DNA from: Aquimarina sp. U1-2
Lineage (GTDB): Bacteria; Bacteroidota; Bacteroidia; Flavobacteriales; Flavobacteriaceae
Direction: 5' to 3'
DNA length: 64,000 nucleotides
Assembly: GCF_017897595.1 (NCBI RefSeq)
Contig: NZ_JAGKIK010000005.1
Coordinates: 62,001 to 126,000 of the forward strand
In this document: positions 18,922-27,196 of the stretch, piece by piece
Numbering within the stretch: the stretch's first letter is position 1
How the letters are laid out: each line of letters begins with the position of its first letter
Notes under the pieces: model-generated
Databases searched by the model: none
Told to the model about the DNA's origin: nothing
Seen by the model: only the letters and a program-made list of their open reading frames with translations
Made by a program: the position numbers and the translations under genes

Positions 18922-19413
18922 ATGCAGGAATTCATTGATCAATTACCGCAACTGGCCAAAGATAAATATATAGAGAACAAAAAGTTCTTAACAAAGCTCA
19001 GAAAAAAACCGCCTAAGCAATTAGATTATATAATGCAGGCGCTACACGACGAAGAGTTTAGACAAACCGACTGTTTACGCTGTGCGAATTGCTGCAAAAC
19101 GACAGGTCCTTTGTTTACAGATAAAGATATAGAAAGAATTTCGAAGTTTTTTAAAATGAAGCCTCGTCAATTTGAAGAACAATACCTTAAACAAGATGAA
19201 GATGGCGATATGGTTTTACAAGAAACACCTTGTACGTTTTTAGGAGCAGATAATTATTGCGCGATTTATGAGGTACGACCAAAGGCTTGTAGAGAGTACC
19301 CTCATACCAATCGTAAAAAATTCCATCAGATTGCGAATTTGACATTAAAAAATGTTGCTATTTGTCCTGCTGCGTATCACATTGTTGAAAAAATGAAGGC
19401 AAAGATTTCTTAA
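18922..19413 (+). CDS. YkgJ-family cysteine-cluster protein
   Basis: A 163-residue protein of the YkgJ/CxxCxxCC family, thought to bind zinc or an Fe-S cluster. The cysteines are C-LRCANCC near residues 54-60, then PCTF, YCAIYEVRP and ACREYPH, ending ICPAAYH. The precise role is unknown. It is divergent from the methyltransferase, with the promoter squeezed between the two. Family C repeat follows. Confidence 0.85.
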   Translation: MQEFIDQLPQLAKDKYIENKKFLTKLRKKPPKQLDYIMQALHDEEFRQTDCLRCANCCKTTGPLFTDKDIERISKFFKMKPRQFEEQYLKQDEDGDMVLQETPCTFLGADNYCAIYEVRPKACREYPHTNRKKFHQIANLTLKNVAICPAAYHIVEKMKAKIS

Positions 19414-19435
19414 TAGTTATCGATACCTTTAAATA

Positions 19436-19595
19436 GAACTGGTTTAAACTTTTTCAATTTGCTAAAAAAATGCCGTTTTGCACTCATATTTTATAATTTT
19501 TGACTTCCGTAGCGCGGCTATGCAAGTAAAAAATTACTTCATCTAAGCACAAAACCTTCATTTTTCGCCTAAATCAAAAAAGTCTAAACCAGTTC
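19436..19595. repeat. Family C palindromic element, 160 bp
   Basis: Terminal inverted repeats GAACTGGTTTAAACTTTTT and its complement match at 18 of 19 positions. An inner palindrome is centred on CGTAGCGCGGCTATG. Part copies are at 1575-1595 and 55946-55983. It lies between convergent genes. Confidence 0.75.
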
Positions 19596-19603
19596 ATAAT
19601 TTA

Positions 19604-20914
19604 TTAATTGTATATCAAATACTTCTTTCTTTTTCTTTTATATTTTTCAAGATCTTCACTCCATGATTTTTTAATTTGTGTAGCACTCAAACCAGCCATT
19701 ATTTGCTGTTGAAGTTCTTCATTACCTGCATGTAGGGTGAAAGACTTGGTATTAAAAAACTTCTCTTTACCTGTACAGTTTTTATAGGCATTAATTAACC
19801 AATCCAGTTGTATGCGATGTAAACGATTCATTTTTCGAAGGTCGTTGCCATAACAAACCTCACCCTGATGTTTGGGATACTTCGCTCCAAAATTAGGTTT
19901 GGGGATATAGGCATAATCGTACTTCTCTAAGGTAAGGTCTGGAGAGCCAAAAACTTGAAATTGGGTTTCGGTTCCTCTTCCTGCATTAATTGTGGTTCCT
20001 TCAAAAAATCCTAGACTAGGGTATAAATTTATGGCTTTATCATTGGGTAAATTTGGAGAGGGCCGAATAGGGAGGCTATAAAATTTTTGGTGTGAATAAT
20101 TTTTAACGGGTACAATGGTAATTTTACAAGTTAATCCTTCACCTAACCATCCTTCACCATTAATCATTTGGGCATATTCACCAATGGTCATTCCGTGAAC
20201 GAGGGGAATAGGATGCATACCTAAAAAACTAGAATGCTCAGGTTTTAATGTTGGTCCGTCTATATAGTGCGCATTCGGGTTAGGGCGATCCAGTATGAGT
20301 AGCATTATGTTATTTTCTGCGCAGGCCTGCATTACATAATGTAGTGTTGATATGTAGGTGTAAAAACGCACGCCCACATCCTGAATATCAAAGATCATAA
20401 GGTCTATACCTGATAGTGATTCTGCCGTTGGTTTTTTATTTTTACCATGTAATGACACGATGGGTAAGCCTGTTTTTATATCTTTTTCATCGGCAACTAA
20501 TTCCCCTGCATCGGCTTTACCCCTAAAACCATGTTCTGGAGCAAAAACTTTTTTAACGGCAATGTTATTTGATAATAATGAATCTACCAAGTGGGTATAT
20601 TGTTGAAATTTTAATGACCGAATGCCTTGTTCATCTTCTAGTAATGGTGCAATATTAGGATATTTAAAGATGACTGAAGTTTGATTACCAACAATGGCAA
20701 TGTTTTTTCCTTGAAGGAGTGGAAGGTATTCTTCAGTTTGATTAGCCCCTACAATAATGGGGTCAGAAAGCACCTCCTGGGCTTCAGTTTGTTGCAGCGC
20801 TATAGTGTCCTGTTGTTTATTTTGGATTGTTTGCGCAGATGCTTTTATCATACTTCCGCAGAAAATAATCAAGGTACAAAAGAATAAAAATGTATTTTTG
20901 AACCTGTCTTCCAT
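19604..20914 (-). CDS. namZ: DUF1343 / NamZ-like exo-beta-N-acetylmuramidase
   Basis: A 436-residue exported protein of the DUF1343 family, whose characterised member NamZ removes terminal MurNAc from peptidoglycan fragments. Family signatures are GKNIAIVGNQTSV, FAPEHGFRGKADAGE, MIFDIQDVGVRFYTY, LDRPNPN, and FEGTTINAGRGTETQFQVFGSP. The start at 20914 (MEDRFKNTF) gives a clean signal peptide ending KASAQ; an upstream ATG at 20944 adds 10 polar residues and is less likely. Divergent from the permease gene whose TTG start is at 20953. It probably supports peptidoglycan recycling. Confidence 0.87.
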   Translation of the reverse strand: MEDRFKNTFLFFCTLIIFCGSMIKASAQTIQNKQQDTIALQQTEAQEVLSDPIIVGANQTEEYLPLLQGKNIAIVGNQTSVIFKYPNIAPLLEDEQGIRSLKFQQYTHLVDSLLSNNIAVKKVFAPEHGFRGKADAGELVADEKDIKTGLPIVSLHGKNKKPTAESLSGIDLMIFDIQDVGVRFYTYISTLHYVMQACAENNIMLLILDRPNPNAHYIDGPTLKPEHSSFLGMHPIPLVHGMTIGEYAQMINGEGWLGEGLTCKITIVPVKNYSHQKFYSLPIRPSPNLPNDKAINLYPSLGFFEGTTINAGRGTETQFQVFGSPDLTLEKYDYAYIPKPNFGAKYPKHQGEVCYGNDLRKMNRLHRIQLDWLINAYKNCTGKEKFFNTKSFTLHAGNEELQQQIMAGLSATQIKKSWSEDLEKYKRKRKKYLIYN

Positions 20915-20952
20915 ATGGATAGATGCTTTGTTAATCAAAATCATAGTTAAGC

Positions 20953-22194
20953 TTGAATTTCGAGTATTTTATCGCTAAACGTCTTATCAAAGGTAAGGAA
21001 CAAAAAAGTAGCATTTCGACTCCTATTATAAAAATTGCGATTTCTGCTATCGCATTGGGAATGATCATGATGCTGATTACGGTCGCTACAGGTATAGGCT
21101 TACAACATAAAATTCGAGAAAAAGTAGCAGCATTCAATGGGCATGTTATTATTACGAGTTTTGATAATAATAGTAGTGTAGAATCTTTGATTCCTATTTC
21201 TGTAGAACAAAATTTTTTTCCCAAAATTCCTGATGTCGATGGTATCGTTCATATGCAAGCCGTAGCTACCAAAATGGGTTTGATAAGAACAGATTCAGAT
21301 TTTGATGGTATCATCGTAAAAGGGGTTGATGAACATTACAATTGGGATTACTTTAAAGAGTATCTGGTGGCGGGCAAACTTCCAAATTTTAAAGGTAAAC
21401 TGAATAATGAAATCTTAATCTCTTCTCATGTAGCCCGTCAATTAGCATTCGAAGTAGGCGACAAGGTGATTACTTATTTTTTGAAGAAGAACACAGCATC
21501 CAATACACAGCCTTTTATTAGAGCTTTTACAATAGCTGGTATCTATAATTCTGGTTTTCAAGAATTTGATGAAACATATCTTTTTGCAGACATACGGCAC
21601 ATACAAAAGATGAATAAATGGAAAGATGACGAGGTAGGCAATTTTGAAGTTTTTATCGATAATTTTGAAGAGATTGATGAAAAAGGTCAACAAATTTATG
21701 AAAATATACCCTCTACATTAGACAGTCAAACAATAACACTAAAATATGCTACGATTTTTGAATGGTTAAAACTTTTTGATTTAAATATTATAGGAATTAT
21801 TGGTATCATTATAATAGTGGCAGGTATTAATATGATTACGGCACTATTAGTTTTAATCTTAGAAAAGACACCTATGATAGGCATATTAAAGGCATTGGGA
21901 ACACCAGACTGGAGTATAAGAAAAGTATTTTTATACAATGCGGCGTATTTGATCGCTATAGGTATGTTTTGGGGGAATCTAATAGGTATCGGTTTACTGT
22001 TTATACAAGATCATTACGAGGTAGTAGGGCTTAATCCTGAAACCTACTATGTAAGTACTGCCCCTGTATTTATTAGTGCGGTGCATATCGTAGTTCTTAA
22101 CCTTGGGACCATGCTACTGTGTTTATTCATGTTATTGATTCCATCGTACATCGTTTCGAAGATTTCTCCTACGAAATCTATCCGTTTCCAATAG
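20953..22194 (+). CDS. FtsX/LolE-type ABC transporter permease
   Basis: A 413-residue inner-membrane protein of the MacB/LolE permease class: N-terminal transmembrane helix (IIKIAISAIALGMIMMLITVATGIG), a large periplasmic domain (about residues 50-265), and three C-terminal helices with the MIGILKALGTPDWSIRKVFL coupling segment. The start codon is TTG; the sequence [M]NFEYFIAKRLI fits this family in Flavobacteria. It probably works with a separately encoded ATPase in lipoprotein release. Its start region overlaps that of the divergent namZ-like gene, and the A/B repeat begins 5 bp after its stop. Confidence 0.82.
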   Translation: MNFEYFIAKRLIKGKEQKSSISTPIIKIAISAIALGMIMMLITVATGIGLQHKIREKVAAFNGHVIITSFDNNSSVESLIPISVEQNFFPKIPDVDGIVHMQAVATKMGLIRTDSDFDGIIVKGVDEHYNWDYFKEYLVAGKLPNFKGKLNNEILISSHVARQLAFEVGDKVITYFLKKNTASNTQPFIRAFTIAGIYNSGFQEFDETYLFADIRHIQKMNKWKDDEVGNFEVFIDNFEEIDEKGQQIYENIPSTLDSQTITLKYATIFEWLKLFDLNIIGIIGIIIIVAGINMITALLVLILEKTPMIGILKALGTPDWSIRKVFLYNAAYLIAIGMFWGNLIGIGLLFIQDHYEVVGLNPETYYVSTAPVFISAVHIVVLNLGTMLLCLFMLLIPSYIVSKISPTKSIRFQ

Positions 22195-22198
22195 TTAT

Positions 22199-22526
22199 CC
22201 AAACTGAATATAGAAATAGGCTAAAGGTGCGCCGTTGCTATCTCCTTCTGCAAAGCTTCAAAATTCTTATATAGCTTTAACCCGCTTTATGCATTAGAAA
22301 ATCTATTACAGCTTGAAACTGCTGCAAAACCAATCACTACGTTGTATTTTTAAGTTTCACCATAGCGATGCTATGCTAAAACTTAGAAAACACTTGGTTT
22401 TATGGCATTTTAAACCCTCATAACGAAATTCTAATGCATAAATCAGGTTTAACTCTGAAAGCTTTTTGTAATGAAGTAGAAGGTGATATGAACAAGTGGA
22501 TTGGACTATTTCTATATTCAGTTTGG
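22199..22526. repeat. Family A element (156 bp) interrupted by a B element
   Basis: Opposite orientation to the copy at 10497-10824. The terminal repeats CCAAACTGAATATAGAAATA are perfect inverses. Without B and one TTTAA it is 156 bp, the same as the 10-kb copy, but here B sits near the middle rather than near one end. Confidence 0.82.
22281..22447. mobile_element. Family B element, 167 bp MITE-like, TTTAA flanks
   Basis: Flanked by TTTAA at 22276-22280 and 22448-22452. Removing the element and one flank rejoins A in perfect register with the 10-kb A copy (TAGCTTTAACTCTG against TAGCCTTAGCTCTG). This shows that B moved into A. Confidence 0.88.
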
Positions 22527-22549
22527 TATTAGCAATTGTTGTTCAAAAA

Positions 22550-22580
22550 TTGTCAATAGACAAACTAGGTCGTATCTTTG
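22550..22580 (+). promoter_or_regulatory. Promoter of cystathionine beta-synthase-type gene
   Basis: -33 TTG (22550-22552), a 20-nt spacer, -7 TATCTTTG (22573-22580). It begins 24 nt beyond the A element and places the transcript start near 22586, which excludes the longer reading frame. Confidence 0.65.
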
Positions 22581-22608
22581 CATTACAAAATATCATAAAA
22601 TTATACGA

Positions 22609-23970
22609 GTGGAATACGCAGAAAATATTTTGGAAACCATTGGAAACACTCCTTTGGTAAAGATGAATGCTTTAGTTAAGGATATAGATGCTTTGGTGCT
22701 TGCCAAATACGAGACTTTTAACCCGGGAAACTCTGTAAAGGACCGAATGGCGTTAAAAATGATTGAAGATGCAGAAGCAGACGGTCGATTAAAGCCCGGT
22801 GGTACAATAATAGAAGGTACTTCAGGAAATACAGGCATGGGATTAGCCTTAGCAGCTATTGTAAAAGGATATACGTTAATTTGTGTAATGGCCGATAAAC
22901 AATCTAAAGAAAAAATGGATATTCTTCGAGCAGTAGGAGCAAAGGTAATGGTGTGCCCTACAAATGTAGAGCCTGATGATCCAAGATCCTATTATTCCGT
23001 TTCTCGAAAATTAGCTGAAGAAACTCCTAACTCCTGGTATGTTAATCAATATGACAACCCCTCAAATACACTGGCACATTACCAAAGTACAGGGCCAGAA
23101 ATATGGAAGCAAACCCAGGGAAAAGTTACTCATTTTATCGTAGGAGTTGGTACCGGTGGCACCATTTCTGGTGTTGGGAAATACCTTAAAGAACAAAATC
23201 CGAATATCAAAGTTTGGGGTGTAGATACCTATGGATCAGTATTTAAAAAATATCATGAGACAGGTATTTTCGATGAAAATGAAATCTATTCTTACATAAC
23301 CGAAGGGATAGGAGAAGATATTCTTCCAAAAAATGTAGATTTTTCAGTAATTGATGGTTTTACCAAAGTAACCGATAAGGATGCTGCTATTTACACGCAA
23401 AAATTAGCAAAAGAAGAAGGAATGTTTTTAGGGAATAGTGCAGGTGCCGCAATAAAAGGGCTACTGCAATTAAAAGAACATTTTTCAAAAGATGATGTTG
23501 TTGTTGTACTTTATCATGATCATGGCAGTCGCTATGTAGGTAAGATGTTTAATGATGATTGGATGCGCGAACGAGGTTTTCTTGAAGAAGAAGTGTCTAC
23601 TGCAATCGATTTGATCAAGGATCACGCAGATAAACCCTTGGTAACGGTTAAGACAGAAGAATTAGTCTCTCACGCTATAGAACGTATGCGTAAATATCAA
23701 ATATCTCAAATTCCAGTGGTAGATACCGATGGTTTCGTAGGTTCTGTAGATGAAAGCGCACTTTTTAAAGCTTTTATGGAAGATAAAAATATGGATAGTA
23801 CCCCTATAAAAGAAGTGATGAAAGCTCCTTTTCCAATTGTAGATTCTAAAACCTCTCTTGACCAAATCTCCAAACTTATCAAAAATGGAAATCCAGCTGT
23901 GTTGGTAAAGCTTGAAGAAGGACAACATCAGATCATCACCAAATATGACGTAATCAGTCATATAAAATAA
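22609..23970 (+). CDS. PLP-dependent cystathionine beta-synthase-type enzyme with CBS domains
   Basis: A 453-residue fold-type II PLP enzyme. The catalytic part (about 1-320) has NPGNSVKDRMA (PLP lysine), the EGTSGNTGMGLA substrate/phosphate loop, and GVGTGGTISGVGKY. The C-terminal pair of CBS motifs (about 340-453) ends ITKYDVISHIK. This architecture matches cystathionine beta-synthase, making cystathionine from serine and homocysteine, though cysteine synthase activity is possible. The start is GTG at 22609; a frame open from 22501 covers the repeat and the promoter and is not credible. A terminator-like hairpin follows at 23998. Confidence 0.87.
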   Translation: MEYAENILETIGNTPLVKMNALVKDIDALVLAKYETFNPGNSVKDRMALKMIEDAEADGRLKPGGTIIEGTSGNTGMGLALAAIVKGYTLICVMADKQSKEKMDILRAVGAKVMVCPTNVEPDDPRSYYSVSRKLAEETPNSWYVNQYDNPSNTLAHYQSTGPEIWKQTQGKVTHFIVGVGTGGTISGVGKYLKEQNPNIKVWGVDTYGSVFKKYHETGIFDENEIYSYITEGIGEDILPKNVDFSVIDGFTKVTDKDAAIYTQKLAKEEGMFLGNSAGAAIKGLLQLKEHFSKDDVVVVLYHDHGSRYVGKMFNDDWMRERGFLEEEVSTAIDLIKDHADKPLVTVKTEELVSHAIERMRKYQISQIPVVDTDGFVGSVDESALFKAFMEDKNMDSTPIKEVMKAPFPIVDSKTSLDQISKLIKNGNPAVLVKLEEGQHQIITKYDVISHIK

Positions 23971-23997
23971 ATTAGTATATTTAAAATAAAATAGCCT

Positions 23998-24032
23998 ATC
24001 CCCTGCATTAGTAAAAAACTAATAAAGGGGAT
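23998..24032 (+). terminator. Terminator-like hairpin after CBS gene
   Basis: ATCCCC/GGGGAT outer stem with inner TTAGT/ACTAA; the following T tract is short. Confidence 0.55.
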
Positions 24033-24125
24033 ATTTGCGTAATTGGGAGTATAGTTCACGCAACAAAATACGAGAAAGCTTATCTATATAAATGATAAGG
24101 ATTCATTAATTAAGGGAACGACACT

Positions 24126-25106
24126 ATGTATAAATACTCATTTGATTTTGCTGATATTGATAATCTGAGAAACTTTTACAGGTCTCAATTAGATCCGGGT
24201 AGCTCATCAGACCGGATTTATTTTCCAAAAAAAATTGCCGATGGATATTTGTCTTATTATAAAATCTCTCCCGAAGTCTTTCTTCTTATTAATAACTATA
24301 AAGCTAATGTAGATATAAAATATATCAGGAGACCTATTAAGGATAAAGATATAATTCTTCATTTTAGAAAATACGCGTTGGATCACCAGTTTGAGACTAA
24401 TCAAATAATAAGTAAATATTCAGATAGCTATACACCGGGAAACATGAGATGTATGGATGCGCAGTACGGAGAACAAGTTTTGATCACCAAAGGTGCCGAG
24501 GTAAAATCTACAATGATCGTGCTTAAAAGTACCTACACAGAGCCCTACTTTATGAAAAGTAGTACTATGGCAGAAAAATTAGACCATTATATTCGTTGTT
24601 CTCATCAGCATATTAATAAGTTTTATCTATCTTACAAGCAATCCAATCTTTTTGACCAAATCGTAACTCCTAAAAATAGTACTGTAGAAAATTATTTATA
24701 TTATATAGCCAGAGGAATTCGGCTTCTAGAAACATTTTGGAAAGACGTACTAAAATGGGAAACGGCAAGTAACCCATTTCATATTAATAGCGCTCAAGTA
24801 GGAAATATATATAAAGTAAGTAATTATTTAGAAGAAAATTTACAAGAACCTTTTGTAGGAGTGGATCAATTAGCGGCTATGGCGCATATGAGTAGAACCA
24901 ATTTTTTTAATATGTTTAAAGAGATTCACGATCAAACACCTTTAGAGTTTTTCAATAATAAAAAATTAGAAAGCTCTTACAATCTTATATTTGGTGATGG
25001 ATTATCGATAAAAGAAGTCATGGATACGCTAAATTATTCAAACTCTTCAAAATTTAAAAAAGCGTTTTTCAATAAGTTTGATGTTTTTCCAGATACAAAC
25101 GCATAA
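24126..25106 (+). CDS. AraC-family transcriptional regulator
   Basis: A 326-residue regulator with a C-terminal double helix-turn-helix (about residues 235-326): VGVDQLAAMAHMSRTNFFNMFKEI is the first HTH and SIKEVMDTLNYSNSSKFKKAFF the second. The N-terminal 230 residues resemble no ligand domain I can name. The usual tail after the second HTH (GxxPxxYR) is cut short: the protein ends FDVFPDTNA. It is monocistronic with a perfect hairpin just after the stop. Target genes are unknown. Confidence 0.82.
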   Translation: MYKYSFDFADIDNLRNFYRSQLDPGSSSDRIYFPKKIADGYLSYYKISPEVFLLINNYKANVDIKYIRRPIKDKDIILHFRKYALDHQFETNQIISKYSDSYTPGNMRCMDAQYGEQVLITKGAEVKSTMIVLKSTYTEPYFMKSSTMAEKLDHYIRCSHQHINKFYLSYKQSNLFDQIVTPKNSTVENYLYYIARGIRLLETFWKDVLKWETASNPFHINSAQVGNIYKVSNYLEENLQEPFVGVDQLAAMAHMSRTNFFNMFKEIHDQTPLEFFNNKKLESSYNLIFGDGLSIKEVMDTLNYSNSSKFKKAFFNKFDVFPDTNA

Positions 25107-25111
25107 AATAA

Positions 25112-25140
25112 AGATGGTTGTCAAAAATTGACAACCATCT
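25112..25140. terminator. Perfect 13-bp hairpin after the AraC gene
   Basis: AGATGGTTGTCAA/TTGACAACCATCT with an AAA loop. No T run follows on the plus strand; on the minus strand a T-rich tract follows, so the direction is uncertain. Confidence 0.6.
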
Positions 25141-25667
25141 ATAACCTAACACAAACTCAACTTAGCTTAGGGTTTTGCAATCTTTATGTCGTTTTGAATC
25201 TAATTTTCCCTTAGTCAAATACAAAGTAACGGAATGCTATCAATGTAAAGCTTTCCATTAATACAGAAAATGTTACCAATAGTACATATTTTGTTAGAAA
25301 TTAACGCAGTATTAAGGAAATATTGCTTAACGGGCTGTTTTACCTTCTTTTTTAAAGCGTATTTATCTCATTATTGTTTCAAAATGAATACTATACCTGG
25401 CTGTTTGGGTAGTGTGAAAACATTTTATCCTATTTTATATTCATTTTGGTATTACATCAAATTCAAGTTGTGCTATGTTTATTATTTACCATGCAGGAAT
25501 TTTAAAGTATACCTAAAGCACTTTGTGTATAGAATAATTTTAGTAGTTTTACAGCAATATAAAAAGCTACTACATTTGTCTTCATCTTACCCAAAATGTA
25601 CATGGCGAATGCTATTATCTACTTATTAATTCTAGGTAGACCTTGCAAATAGTAAGCTATACATATT
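25141..25667. other. 527-bp gap with no supported gene
   Basis: No repeat family seen elsewhere in the window is present. A 119-codon frame at 25270-25629 is rich in Cys, Tyr and Phe, lacks any recognisable feature and is probably chance. Only a weak hairpin near 25305-25325 is visible. Confidence 0.5.
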
Positions 25668-26945
25668 ATGAATGAAGATTTTATCCAATATCTCTGGAAG
25701 TATAAAAAGTTTGATCTCAAAAATTTAAGAACGACAGAAGAACAGTGCCTCATTTTACATCGCGTTGGAGAACATAATACACAAAGCGCTGGTCCTGATT
25801 TTTTTAATGCTTTAATAAGCATTGCAGATCAAAAATGGGCAGGTAATGTTGAGGTTCATTATAAATCAAGTGATTGGTATGTGCATCAGCACGAAACTGA
25901 TAAAGCATATGACAATGTAATTCTTCATGTTGTTTGGGAAGATGATATTCATATTTATAGACAGGATAATACCTCGATTCCAACGTTACAATTAAAAAAT
26001 TACATCGACAAGCATCTTCTCCTTCAATATCAAAAGCTATATAGTACAAGCAATACCAATTGGATATCTTGTGAAAGACTCATATCAAAGGTCCCCGATT
26101 TTATTATGAATCATTGGCAAGAACGTTTGTACATAGAACGACTAGAGCAAAAATCAATAGTCATCACATCATTATTAAAAAATTCGACCAATAATTGGGA
26201 AGCAACTTTATTTAAGCTATTGGCAAAAAATTTTGGATTAAAAGTTAATAGCGAAGCTTTTTTAAGCCTGGCTAATTCTATAGATTTTTCAGTTATTCAA
26301 AAGTGTAGCACAGCGTTGCATACATTAGAAGCTCTTTTTCTAGGGCAAGCTGGACTGTTAAATAAAGATATAGATATACCTTATGCTGGAAAACTTAGAA
26401 AAGAATACGAATTTTTGAAAAATAAATTTCAACTTCAAACTAATGGAATCATACCTATGCAGTTTTTCAGGTTAAGACCTGCTAATTTCCCAACATTGCG
26501 ATTAGCTCAGTTGGCAGCCTTATACTATAAGAACACTAATTTCTTTCATAATAGTATAAAAAGTACTTCGATTGATGAGACATATAAACTTTTCGAGATT
26601 GAGACTACTAATTTTTGGAACACGCATTACACTTTGGAAAAACAATCCAAATATCGAAAAAAGCGTTTATCCCGAGCGTTTATTGATCTTATTGTGATCA
26701 ATACAATTATTCCGTTTAGATTCGCCTATGCCAAAAGTAAAGGTTATCATGATGATAAGGTATTTAATTTAATACAGGAATTGTCTTTTGAAAAAAATAG
26801 TATTATAGATAATTTTACCGCTTTAAAAGTACCTGTACATCATGTGATGCATTCTCAGGCATTACTACAACTTAAAACGAAGTATTGCGAACAAAAAGCA
26901 TGTTTACAATGTGCTGTAGGTAATTATTTGCTAAATCAAGATTGA
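25668..26945 (+). CDS. DUF2851 family protein
   Basis: A 425-residue cytoplasmic protein matching the Bacteroidota-specific DUF2851 family: N-terminal MNEDFIQYLWKYKKFD and the motif GPDFFNALISIADQKWAGNVEVHYKSSDWYVHQH in the first 85 residues, and a C-terminal Cys motif YCEQKACLQCAVGNYLL. The N-terminal core recalls nuclease-like folds (D-x-EVH), but no function is established. It is followed 29 bp later by the PspC gene and may start a three-gene unit. Confidence 0.85.
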   Translation: MNEDFIQYLWKYKKFDLKNLRTTEEQCLILHRVGEHNTQSAGPDFFNALISIADQKWAGNVEVHYKSSDWYVHQHETDKAYDNVILHVVWEDDIHIYRQDNTSIPTLQLKNYIDKHLLLQYQKLYSTSNTNWISCERLISKVPDFIMNHWQERLYIERLEQKSIVITSLLKNSTNNWEATLFKLLAKNFGLKVNSEAFLSLANSIDFSVIQKCSTALHTLEALFLGQAGLLNKDIDIPYAGKLRKEYEFLKNKFQLQTNGIIPMQFFRLRPANFPTLRLAQLAALYYKNTNFFHNSIKSTSIDETYKLFEIETTNFWNTHYTLEKQSKYRKKRLSRAFIDLIVINTIIPFRFAYAKSKGYHDDKVFNLIQELSFEKNSIIDNFTALKVPVHHVMHSQALLQLKTKYCEQKACLQCAVGNYLLNQD

Positions 26946-26974
26946 AGTTTAGGATAATATAATTATTTTGCGAT

Positions 26975-27196
26975 ATGCTATATCATCTAAGACATTTTTT
27001 AGAGCGCAACGGATTTTATGTATCCTCCAGATTGGCTGATCGATTAGGAATGAGAGCGAAAAACGTACGACTTTTTTTCATTTATTTGACATTTGCCACT
27101 GCAGGATTAGGTTTTATAATCTATTTAAATATGGCATTTTGGTTAAGACTAAAGGATTTGGTGTATACCAAACGAACTTCTGTATTTGATTTATGA
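26975..27196 (+). CDS. PspC-domain small membrane protein
   Basis: A 73-residue protein with the PspC layout: a short amphipathic start (LRHFLERNGFYVSSRLADRLGM), then a transmembrane helix (VRLFFIYLTFATAGLGFIIYL). Family members sense envelope stress. Its stop overlaps the start of the next gene (ATGA), so translation is coupled. TATTTTG lies just 4 nt before the ATG, suggesting a very short or absent leader. Confidence 0.75.
   Translation: MLYHLRHFLERNGFYVSSRLADRLGMRAKNVRLFFIYLTFATAGLGFIIYLNMAFWLRLKDLVYTKRTSVFDL

Noticed and set aside
22501-22608. 36-residue N-terminal extension of the cystathionine beta-synthase-type protein
   Set aside because: It would be encoded by repeat A and by the gene's own promoter; the GTG at 22609 matches the family start.
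25270-25629. 119-codon open frame on the plus strand
   Set aside because: Cys-, Tyr- and Phe-rich AT-bias translation without any domain, signal or promoter; likely chance.
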